Below are positions 6,667 through 12,169 of a stretch of 12,169 nucleotides of DNA, piece after piece. Below the pieces are notes generated by a model, which was not told the origin of the DNA, made no database searches, and worked only from the letters and a program-made list of their open reading frames with translations. Source of the stretch: Candidatus Omnitrophota bacterium (lineage in GTDB: Bacteria; Ratteibacteria; UBA8468; B48-G9; DSTR01); assembly GCA_023818865.1 (NCBI GenBank), contig JAMWDF010000050.1, positions 1,847-14,015 of the forward strand. The letters are read 5' to 3'. Numbering within the stretch: position 1 is the stretch's first letter; every line of letters begins with the position of its first letter. The position numbers and the translations under genes are program-made.

Positions 6667-8031
6667 CTATAGATATTTTCCTGTCCAGCAGGACAGGCAA
6701 AGTTTTGTCGCTGGTAGGCCGATGGCGTCAACGAAATCGTCAAGGGTATTATACTTCAGAGAATCAGCCCCGATGAGTCGACAAATACCTTCAAGCGAAT
6801 ACTTTAACGCTACCAGCTCATCGTAAGTACGGGTGGAAATGCTGTAGCGGCAAGGAGCAATTAAAGGAGGACAAGCGATGCGAACATGAACTGCTTTGGC
6901 TCCGGCCCGCTTCAACTCCATCACTTTATTGCGGATCTGGGTACCTCGGACAATAGAGTCATCGCATAGAACAATTTTTTTCCCCCGAACATTGTCCTTG
7001 ATTACAGAGAGTTTAATCTTAGCTTCTTTTTCCCTTTCCTCCTGGAGTAAAGGAGTATAACTCCGGCTAGCAAAACGGTCTATTAAAAAGCTTTCCTGAT
7101 AAGGAATTCCTGAGTAGTGGTGATAACCCAGCGCGCAACCAATTCCAGAAAAAGGTACCGGAGAAACAATGTCAGCCTTCAACTTTTCGGTAGTATCCCG
7201 CTGAGCCAGTTTCATTCCAAAATTTTGTCTTGCTCTGATCACTGGGATACCATCAATGATAGAATCAACAGAAGCAATATATCCCCACTCAAAAGCACAG
7301 AAGGCTGGTTGCCCCCCCTTAATCTCTAGCATGCTTTTGAACCCGCCGTTATCAAGTAGTACTATTTCTCCCGGTTTAACATCTCTAACTATCTTCAGAC
7401 CAAGGAAGTCAAAGGGTCTTGATTCAGAAGCCACAGCTGTTCTCTTACCCGAACGCCCGAGAACCAGTGGCTTGAAACCGTGGACGTCTCGGGCAGCATA
7501 AATTCCCTCTCTGGTTAACACCACCAGACTGAAGGAACCTCTCACTACCTTATAAATCTGCTTTAAACCTTCAAGTATGGTTTTACCTTGTGATAGAAAG
7601 CGGCCCAGAATTTCTGTATCTGTCTGGGTGACGAACGCGTGGCCATCTCTAAATAACTGTTTTCTCAGCTCCTCACTATTGGCGATGTTGCCACTAAAGG
7701 CTAGAGCGTAGGGTCCCAGATGAGAATAGAAGACCATCGGTTGCCTTTCTTTTAGACTTACGTGACCGATGCCCAAACAACCCTTGAGTGAACGGAGTTC
7801 ATCTGGGCTGAAGGCATGCCGGACAAAACCTGGGTGGGTCACCAGACACAAGCCATTATTCCAGGTGGAAATACCGCAGTATCTCTGTCCGCGATGCTGC
7901 AATTTAAAAATACCATAATAGATTTCTTCGGCGACAGAACGAGCCGACCATAGACCAAAAACTCCACAGTTTTCGTCTACTTCTTCAGTGAAAAGAAATT
8001 CACGCTCGGCTTCCACCCCAATCCTTTCCAT
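6667..8031 (-). CDS. purF: PurF-like amidophosphoribosyltransferase with altered glutamine-binding residues
   Basis: A 454-residue homologue of PurF, which makes 5-phosphoribosylamine from PRPP and glutamine at the start of purine synthesis. A 21-residue propeptide precedes the Ntn nucleophile position Cys22 (ENCGVFG). The phosphoribosyltransferase loop IVLCDDSIVRGT (353-364) is intact. Cys245, Cys394, Cys445 and Cys448 match the four ligands of the 4Fe-4S cluster of Bacillus-type PurF. Odd points: the usual GHVRY-S/A-T reads GHVSLKER (89-96), losing the glutamine-binding Arg; HNGN reads FSGN (112-115), losing the oxyanion Asn; QHRGQESAGI reads QHRGQRYCGI (45-54). The Asp that binds the glutamine amino group is kept (TDTE, D138). 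It may be a slow or ammonia-using PurF, or a paralogue with a new role. GTG at 8016, preceded by AAAGGA, is an alternative start. Confidence 0.85.
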   Translation of the reverse strand: MERIGVEAEREFLFTEEVDENCGVFGLWSARSVAEEIYYGIFKLQHRGQRYCGISTWNNGLCLVTHPGFVRHAFSPDELRSLKGCLGIGHVSLKERQPMVFYSHLGPYALAFSGNIANSEELRKQLFRDGHAFVTQTDTEILGRFLSQGKTILEGLKQIYKVVRGSFSLVVLTREGIYAARDVHGFKPLVLGRSGKRTAVASESRPFDFLGLKIVRDVKPGEIVLLDNGGFKSMLEIKGGQPAFCAFEWGYIASVDSIIDGIPVIRARQNFGMKLAQRDTTEKLKADIVSPVPFSGIGCALGYHHYSGIPYQESFLIDRFASRSYTPLLQEEREKEAKIKLSVIKDNVRGKKIVLCDDSIVRGTQIRNKVMELKRAGAKAVHVRIACPPLIAPCRYSISTRTYDELVALKYSLEGICRLIGADSLKYNTLDDFVDAIGLPATKLCLSCWTGKYL

Positions 8032-8044
8032 TTAATGAGCTTGA

Positions 8045-8980
8045 TTAGATATATTCGATTGTACTCGGGGGTTTAGGGGTAATATCGTAAACTACCTTTA
8101 TCACTCCTGGTACATCTTTCAGAAGACGATCCCGCACCTTTTCTAATTTAGACCAGGGTAGTTTACAAGCGTTAGCTTTAAGAGCGTCCTTCGATTCTAC
8201 TACTCTAAGGGCAATAATTTCTCCCAAAATTCTCTTGTCACCCAGGATGCCAGTGGCTCGGTCACTTAAGAGCACTGGGAATGCTTGAAAAACTGATTCC
8301 CCGGTTATTAGTTCCTCTACTATTGCTGTGGCGAGGCGAATCTTCTCTACCCGGTCCTCTGTAACTTCCCCGATGATTCTGGTAGCTAGACCAGGGCCGG
8401 GAAAAGGCTTGCGCATGTAGACCTTTTGAGGTAATTCCAGGGCTTTGGCTACCTTCCGTACATCATCCTTGTAAAGGGTTCTCAACGGCTCAACAATAGA
8501 AAGACCAAAAAGGGCTGGATTTACTCCGATCTGGGCCAGAACGTTATGCTGTGTTTTTATTCCCTTCTGGGTTTCCACTATGTCGGCGGCTATAGTTCCC
8601 TGAATCAAGAAGTCAGCTGAATAACTGCGAATTGCCTGTCCCAGGGTTTTGTAGAAAATATCGCGGAAAGCCTTTCTTTTCTCCTCAGGGTCAACTATTC
8701 CCCGGAGAGCTTCAAAGAATCCCTTTCGCACGTCCCAAACTTGCAGCTCAATATTCTGCTTTTTTAAGGATTCAGTCACTTCTTGAGCCTCATTGGCTCT
8801 CATTAATCCATTGTCTAAAAACAAAGCCACTAGGTTTTCGCCAAGAGCGCGTTGGGCCAGACAGGCTGACACCATGCTGTCAACGCCGCCAGATACTGCA
8901 CAAAGAGCTTTCTTTTCTTTCACTATTGTTCTAATTTCTTCCACCTTTTCTCGAATAAATTGATGGACGTTAACAGCCAT
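8045..8980 (-). CDS. guaA: GMP synthase ATP-pyrophosphatase subunit (split, archaeal-type GuaA C-terminal part)
   Basis: A 311-residue protein matching only the synthetase half of GMP synthase, which adenylates XMP and aminates it with ammonia. Seen: the PP-loop SGGVDS (30-35), FLDNGLMR (54-61), QGTIAADIVET (127-137), HNV (145-147), VEPLR-x-LYKDDVRK (163-176), RKPFPGPGL (190-198) and a C-terminal KPPSTIEYI. There is no class I glutaminase domain, as in the two-subunit archaeal enzymes; no partner subunit is in the window. Departures from the family: TQHNV for the usual SHHNV, ESKDALKANAC for the usual ES-x-D-x-MTA, and EYI for the terminal E-W/F-E. The start is certain: AAGGAGG (complement of 8985-8991) lies 4 nt before the ATG. 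It precedes the PurF-like gene by 13 bp. It is a GMP synthetase or a close paralogue. Confidence 0.87.
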   Translation of the reverse strand: MAVNVHQFIREKVEEIRTIVKEKKALCAVSGGVDSMVSACLAQRALGENLVALFLDNGLMRANEAQEVTESLKKQNIELQVWDVRKGFFEALRGIVDPEEKRKAFRDIFYKTLGQAIRSYSADFLIQGTIAADIVETQKGIKTQHNVLAQIGVNPALFGLSIVEPLRTLYKDDVRKVAKALELPQKVYMRKPFPGPGLATRIIGEVTEDRVEKIRLATAIVEELITGESVFQAFPVLLSDRATGILGDKRILGEIIALRVVESKDALKANACKLPWSKLEKVRDRLLKDVPGVIKVVYDITPKPPSTIEYI

Positions 8981-8984
8981 CGTT

Positions 8985-8991
8985 CCTCCTT
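8985..8991 (-). promoter_or_regulatory. Strong Shine-Dalgarno of the guaA-type gene
   Basis: The minus strand reads AAGGAGG followed by AACG and the ATG at 8980. It is the clearest ribosome binding site in the window and fixes the start of the ATP-pyrophosphatase gene. Most neighbouring genes have weak or no such site and appear to rely on overlap or close spacing. Confidence 0.8.
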
Positions 8992-8997
8992 TTCTAT

Positions 8998-9023
8998 GAG
9001 TTTTAGGGTTGTCCCTAATTCTC
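8998..9023 (-). promoter_or_regulatory. Short hairpin in the lpxK-guaA gap
   Basis: In the 52-bp gap the minus strand reads GAG-AA-TTAGGG-ACAA-CCCTAA-AA-CTC: a perfect 6-bp stem with a 4-nt loop, extendable by a 3-bp outer stem across an AA/AA internal loop. It is followed by ATAGAAAAGGAGG and not by a T-run, so it does not look like an intrinsic terminator. It sits 7 nt before the strong ribosome binding site of the next gene and could affect mRNA processing or translation, but a chance hairpin cannot be excluded. Confidence 0.35.
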
Positions 9024-9032
9024 TTACCTATT

Positions 9033-10115
9033 CTAAATCACCTTTAAAAGGGTGTCAATAGATACTGGGTTTCCTTTCCCGTCTGTAATCTTCGGGATAA
9101 TTCTCACGGCCAAGAATTTTTCTCCGGGTTGAAGTTGCCAGACTTTGACAGCGTCTTTTAGAGTGGTTAGCCAATAGTCAACTTGAAATTTATTGCCCAG
9201 GTGAATCAATTCAAAGATATCGCTGGACTGGTAATCAAAGTGATCAGGATAAGCCACGGGATATAACCTACGAGGAGCAAGTTCCCTTACCAGAGAAAAA
9301 AAAGCAAAAGGCTGTCCTATCCCGGCAAAAGCCAAGACTAGTTTCCCCTCTAGTAGTTCGGACGGCCACTGTCTATCAGAGGGGTCAATTATCCCGGCAA
9401 CCTGATAATTCATAAAGAAGATAGGTTTTCTATAACGGGTAACAAGAGCAATGACTTTTTTTCTTTTCACCGGAGACAGCAAAAACGTGTTGGTCACGAG
9501 GATGGCATCAACTTTCTTAAGACGGCAAGGTAAGTCTCTAAGAAGGCCGGCCGGTATTGGCAGTCTATTACCAAGAGGCTGGAGGGCATCAATGAGAGCA
9601 ATTTCCTTATCTTTTCTTATCATATAACACTGCATTCCATCGTCCAAGATACACACCTCAGGTTTAATATTGGCTTCAGCCAGATCAAGAAGATTTTTCT
9701 TTCCTTTTCCCTGGAGAAAAAGTACCCGGGGCAGACTTTGGGCTAAAAGCGTAACTTCATCTCCGAAAAATTTTGGCTTTCTGATTTCCCAGCCGGCAGC
9801 GACCCTTGGGGAATGACCTAGTGAGCCTACGCCCGAACTGATTATTATCATCCGAGCATATTTCTCTTGAAGCTTGGTGGCTATGAATTCCACCAAAGTT
9901 GTTTTCCCAGTTCCCCCGGTGGTAATATTGCCTACGCTTATTATCTTGAATGGATAACGCTTCTTGGGGAAGAAGAACTGCTTGCTGAGGTTAATTATTA
10001 AATAAAAAACTGATAGCGGCAGGAGTAACCCTGAAAGAATGTTCCAGAAAGCAGACTGCTGGCGCAGAAGAAAACTCCGGTAAAGGGTGCTAAAAAAGGG
10101 CCGGCTGGTTTTCAC
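9033..10115 (-). CDS. lpxK: Tetraacyldisaccharide 4'-kinase (lipid A), divergent
   Basis: LpxK phosphorylates the 4' position of tetraacyldisaccharide 1-phosphate at the inner membrane to give lipid IVA. Numbering from the GTG at 10115 (360 residues): an N-terminal hydrophobic stretch at about 24-51, as expected for membrane association; P-loop SVGNITTGGTGKTT (60-73); GDE with Asp119, matching the catalytic Asp; LDDGMQ (157-162); AGIGQPFAFF; YPDHFDY with His292, matching the second catalytic residue; and LTTLKDAVKV. Oddities: the usual DDGFQH is DDGMQC (C163) and the usual SRGYG is SSGVG (94-98). An ATG at 10160 would give 375 residues but a 71-bp overlap with the endonuclease Q gene and about 35 extra residues compared with Aquifex LpxK. 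I therefore prefer GTG with a 26-bp overlap. Neither start has a good Shine-Dalgarno. Confidence 0.88.
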   Translation of the reverse strand: MKTSRPFFSTLYRSFLLRQQSAFWNILSGLLLPLSVFYLIINLSKQFFFPKKRYPFKIISVGNITTGGTGKTTLVEFIATKLQEKYARMIIISSGVGSLGHSPRVAAGWEIRKPKFFGDEVTLLAQSLPRVLFLQGKGKKNLLDLAEANIKPEVCILDDGMQCYMIRKDKEIALIDALQPLGNRLPIPAGLLRDLPCRLKKVDAILVTNTFLLSPVKRKKVIALVTRYRKPIFFMNYQVAGIIDPSDRQWPSELLEGKLVLAFAGIGQPFAFFSLVRELAPRRLYPVAYPDHFDYQSSDIFELIHLGNKFQVDYWLTTLKDAVKVWQLQPGEKFLAVRIIPKITDGKGNPVSIDTLLKVI

Positions 10116-11319
10116 CCTGACCAGATTGCAGTAATATTTCGACCTTGCCGAATTTCCCATCGTAACCCGGGCTAACAGAAACTTTTCCCTGACGCATAAG
10201 ACAAATGCCTTCAGCTATTTCCGGACTTAAACCGGCTCGTAAATCACTTTCACTCACCTCCAGAAGTACAGTAAATTCTGAACCAAATTTATGGACAATG
10301 TCCTGATACAAATTCTGAACGGTTACCGATTCTGCTGGTTTATTGAGCACCGATGAGAGAATTTGATCAAGAGGGACTATTTTCTTGAAGTCCACCCACC
10401 TCTCTGGCTTTCGGCCTTCAGGGCGATCGGCTAACTGTTTTACTCGATGCAAGACACCCACAGTGAGAGAACGACCGCAGCGCGGACAGATATAATTGTG
10501 CTTTTTAGTCTCTTCCGGGCTGAAACATATCTGGCAGTTGCGGTGTCCGTCGTAATGGTACTTCCCTTCTTCAGGAAAATATTCCACCGTAAACAACAAA
10601 GAATTGCTATCTTTAGTTTTAAGAATTTTTTTCAATTCAGGTAGGTCAAACGGTTTTTGGAAGACATTCATTTCTCGGCCTATTTTTTGAGGCGAGTGCG
10701 CGTCGGAATTGGAAATGAGGGAATACTTATCCAGTCTAGAACAAAGCCAGTTCATTGCCGGGTCGCTGCTCAACCCTGTTTCCAGAGCGACAATTTCATC
10801 GCATAGATTGCCAAAGCAATCCTCAATTCGATCAAATCCAGAATTCGCGCCAAACAGCGAAAAATGAGGTGTCCAACTGTGGGCTGGTATTACCAGTCCA
10901 TGTTCATCCACAGAACCGACCAGGCGAATTAACTCTTCTGCTTCTAAGTGAAGGATGGGGCGACCATCTACATTGAGGTCACCATAGCGTTCCAGAAGAG
11001 AATTCAATTTTTCAGCATCCTTAATAGAAGAGGTCATCAGAATCGTGTGTACTTTTTTCGCTTGTCCCCGGCGATCAAAAATTAAGCAGACTTCTGCTGT
11101 CAACAAGAAATCAGTTTGGCCATACCGATAAATACCTATTCTTTCAGTCGGAATTAGTTGTTCTCTCAACTGGTGCAACCAGAGGAAATGGGTAAAATCA
11201 CCAGTGCCCAAAAGCCGAATACCTTTCACTCTCGCCCACTGGTCTAGTTCCGGGATGTTCATTCCCTTGCTGGTAGCCCGACTGAATTGGGAGTGGATAT
11301 GGAAATCTGCTGAATACAT
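10090..11319 (-). CDS. Endonuclease Q (PHP-domain DNA repair nuclease)
   Basis: A 409-residue member of the EndoQ family (TIGR00375-like). Characterised EndoQ proteins nick DNA 5' of deaminated bases such as uracil, hypoxanthine and xanthine. The N-terminal PHP domain shows ADFHIHS with His7 and His9, GTGDFTH with Asp41, Glu76, His91, PAHSW with His147, and SNSDAHSP with Asp206 and His208, which are metal ligands of the family. A zinc-finger follows (C262-x2-C265 and C278-x2-C281), then HRVKQLADRPEG (291-302) and a C-terminal domain ending in VSVSPGYDGKFGKVEI (380-395), all typical of EndoQ. The last five residues, QPALF, fit a bacterial sliding-clamp-binding motif (QxxLF). The ATG lies 3 bp after the HIT gene stop in an A-rich tract without a Shine-Dalgarno, so coupling is likely. 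The stop overlaps lpxK. Confidence 0.92.
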   Translation of the reverse strand: MYSADFHIHSQFSRATSKGMNIPELDQWARVKGIRLLGTGDFTHFLWLHQLREQLIPTERIGIYRYGQTDFLLTAEVCLIFDRRGQAKKVHTILMTSSIKDAEKLNSLLERYGDLNVDGRPILHLEAEELIRLVGSVDEHGLVIPAHSWTPHFSLFGANSGFDRIEDCFGNLCDEIVALETGLSSDPAMNWLCSRLDKYSLISNSDAHSPQKIGREMNVFQKPFDLPELKKILKTKDSNSLLFTVEYFPEEGKYHYDGHRNCQICFSPEETKKHNYICPRCGRSLTVGVLHRVKQLADRPEGRKPERWVDFKKIVPLDQILSSVLNKPAESVTVQNLYQDIVHKFGSEFTVLLEVSESDLRAGLSPEIAEGICLMRQGKVSVSPGYDGKFGKVEILLQSGQGENQPALF

Positions 11320-11322
11320 TTT

Positions 11323-11859
11323 TTATATTTTTTTTCTCTTAGTCCGGTTAGAAACTTGTTTTTTTGACGATGTCAGGTCTTGGAACAATTTCCGAAGGGT
11401 ATCCTTTATTTCAAGGAGAGATTGAGGGATAACCTTGGTGTGGGCGATAACAGGCATAAAGTTAGTATCTCCTTCCCATCGGGGAACAACATGGACATGC
11501 AGATGGCTGGCCAGTCCGGCACCAGCGCACCTTCCTTGGTTAAGGCCTACGTTGAACCCATGGGGCGCGACCGCCTTTCTTAAAACCTTGATAGACAGCT
11601 GAACCAGGCCAGTGAGTTCGCAAACTTCTTTTTCCGTCAAGTCTTCAAAATCAGCTACATGTCTTTTCGGTGCGACCATCAGATGGCCATTGTTATAAGG
11701 AAAAATATTCAGAGTGATAAAGGATAATTGTCGCTGAAAAATTAGAAAATTTTTCTTTGATGATGAACCTCTCACGGTCTGGCAAAGAAAGCAACCGCGC
11801 TTTTTTACTCCCAGAATATAGCCCAGACGCCAAGGCGCCCAAATGATTTCCGATTTCAT
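11323..11859 (-). CDS. HIT-family protein (Ap4A phosphorylase/hydrolase-like)
   Basis: A 178-residue histidine-triad protein. It begins IIWAPWRLGYI (5-15), followed by a CxxC knuckle (C23/C26) of the zinc-binding HIT group. FPYNNGHLMVAPKRHV (53-68) and NVGLNQGRCAGAGLASHLHVHVVPRW (103-128, in parts) contain the active-site triad His119-x-His121-x-His123; GDTNFMPV then follows. This pattern matches Fhit/Ap4A-type bacterial HIT proteins that cleave dinucleoside polyphosphates or adenylated small molecules; the physiological substrate is not readable. The C-terminus is lysine/arginine rich. The gene starts 58 bp after the CCA-enzyme stop, with a weak AAGAG before the ATG, and is 3 bp from the endonuclease Q start. 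Its place in a mixed housekeeping/repair operon gives no substrate clue. Confidence 0.93.
   Translation of the reverse strand: MKSEIIWAPWRLGYILGVKKRGCFLCQTVRGSSSKKNFLIFQRQLSFITLNIFPYNNGHLMVAPKRHVADFEDLTEKEVCELTGLVQLSIKVLRKAVAPHGFNVGLNQGRCAGAGLASHLHVHVVPRWEGDTNFMPVIAHTKVIPQSLLEIKDTLRKLFQDLTSSKKQVSNRTKRKKI
11329..11341. repeat. 13-bp T-rich repeat, copy 1 (copy 2 at 11859-11871)
   Basis: TTTTTTTCTCTTA occurs here and at 11859-11871. On the minus strand each copy reads TAAGAGAAAAAAA just before a gene start (endonuclease Q and the HIT gene). The copies may be weak ribosome-binding plus A-rich translation-enhancing context and not a true repeat element. Confidence 0.4.
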
Positions 11860-11917
11860 TTTTTTCTCTTAATGAGTCTGGCAAAACTGTCGTACTCCAT
11901 TCTACTCTGGAACAACT

Positions 11918-12169
11918 TCAATGTAAAATTTCGCGCCAATGGTTTTTCAAGTATCTTCTCAGTTCGCGTTTATTATTTCTCAAAAGCCCATCAAGTACCT
12001 GTTGCTCAAGATGCTCCTTAATTTTCCCTACAATTCTGCCTGGGGTGATGCCCAACATTTCCATGATTTCATAGCCATTCAAGGCAAGTTTGAAAGAGGA
12101 AAGGCGGTCTTTCCGGTTCACCTCTTTGATGCGTTCTTCTAACCTGTTCAAACGGTCTATCGCCTGATG
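11918..12169 (-). CDS. CCA tRNA nucleotidyltransferase / poly(A) polymerase family, C-terminal end (cut by window edge)
   Basis: The last 83 codons of a gene entering from the right edge; the frame is open to 12169. Seen: LALNGYEIMEMLGITPGRIVGK (in two parts) followed by IKEHLEQQVLDGLLRNNKRELRRYL. This matches the C-terminal L-x-L-x-G-x-D-L-h-x-x-G-h-x-P-G-x-x-h-G tail-domain motif and the following ...hLDG-x-h-x-N-x-x-E-x-L region of bacterial class II CCA-adding enzymes. The catalytic nucleotidyltransferase domain would lie outside the window, so CCA-adding, A-adding and poly(A) polymerase members cannot be told apart. It is probably the promoter-proximal neighbour of the HIT gene on the same strand. 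Confidence 0.82.
   Translation of the reverse strand, partial: HQAIDRLNRLEERIKEVNRKDRLSSFKLALNGYEIMEMLGITPGRIVGKIKEHLEQQVLDGLLRNNKRELRRYLKNHWREILH

Noticed and set aside
8998..9023. Intrinsic terminator after lpxK
   Set aside because: The stem is short and not G+C rich, and on the minus strand it is followed by an A/G-rich ribosome binding site in place of a T-run.
11328..11335. T-run as a terminator between the HIT and endonuclease Q genes
   Set aside because: The T-run lies on the plus strand. On the minus, transcribed strand it is an A-run inside the HIT coding end, with no hairpin.

Overview
The window is a stretch of Gram-negative bacterial chromosome in which every convincing gene lies on the minus strand, so transcription runs from position 12169 down to 1. 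Genes are packed with gaps of 0-58 bp or overlaps of 4-34 bp, apart from one 318-bp gap at 2849-3166. I see no rho-independent terminator, strong promoter, tRNA, rRNA, CRISPR array or insertion sequence. Lipid A (LpxK) and core-glycan genes require an outer membrane. A bacterial endonuclease Q, a stand-alone GMP synthetase ATPase subunit and an Fe-S type PurF homologue make an uncultured, probably anaerobic lineage plausible (for example an Omnitrophota- or Aerophobota-like candidate phylum). That placement is a guess from gene content, not a measurement.

Layout in transcription order. (1) 12169-11323, housekeeping: the C-terminal end of a CCA-adding enzyme, then a HIT-family nucleotide hydrolase/transferase. 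(2) 11319-10090, an endonuclease Q whose last five residues look like a sliding-clamp-binding motif; its 3' end overlaps lpxK (10115-9033). (3) 8980-5238, four nitrogen-transfer and nucleotide/histidine genes: a GuaA-type ATP-pyrophosphatase without a glutaminase domain, a PurF-like protein with altered glutamine-binding residues, HisH and HisF. (4) 5241-1, envelope glycan genes: an ELM1-family protein, two GT9 heptosyltransferase-like proteins separated by a small unidentified ORF, a GT2 glycosyltransferase, a zinc-ribbon SAM methyltransferase and the start of a glucose-1-phosphate cytidylyltransferase (rfbF).

Working together: LpxK makes lipid IVA, the GT9, GT2 and ELM1-like proteins could extend core or O-chain sugars on it, and RfbF would feed a CDP-glucose-derived deoxysugar route whose later genes should lie beyond position 1. 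HisH-HisF look catalytically normal and link histidine synthesis to purines through AICAR. The PurF-like and GuaA-like proteins both depart from their families at conserved positions, so their pairing beside HisH-HisF inside an envelope cluster is the most interesting part of the window. Smaller points are the EndoQ C-terminal clamp motif, a divergent LpxK, and a 60-codon ORF with a good ribosome binding site and an ATGA overlap with the next gene.
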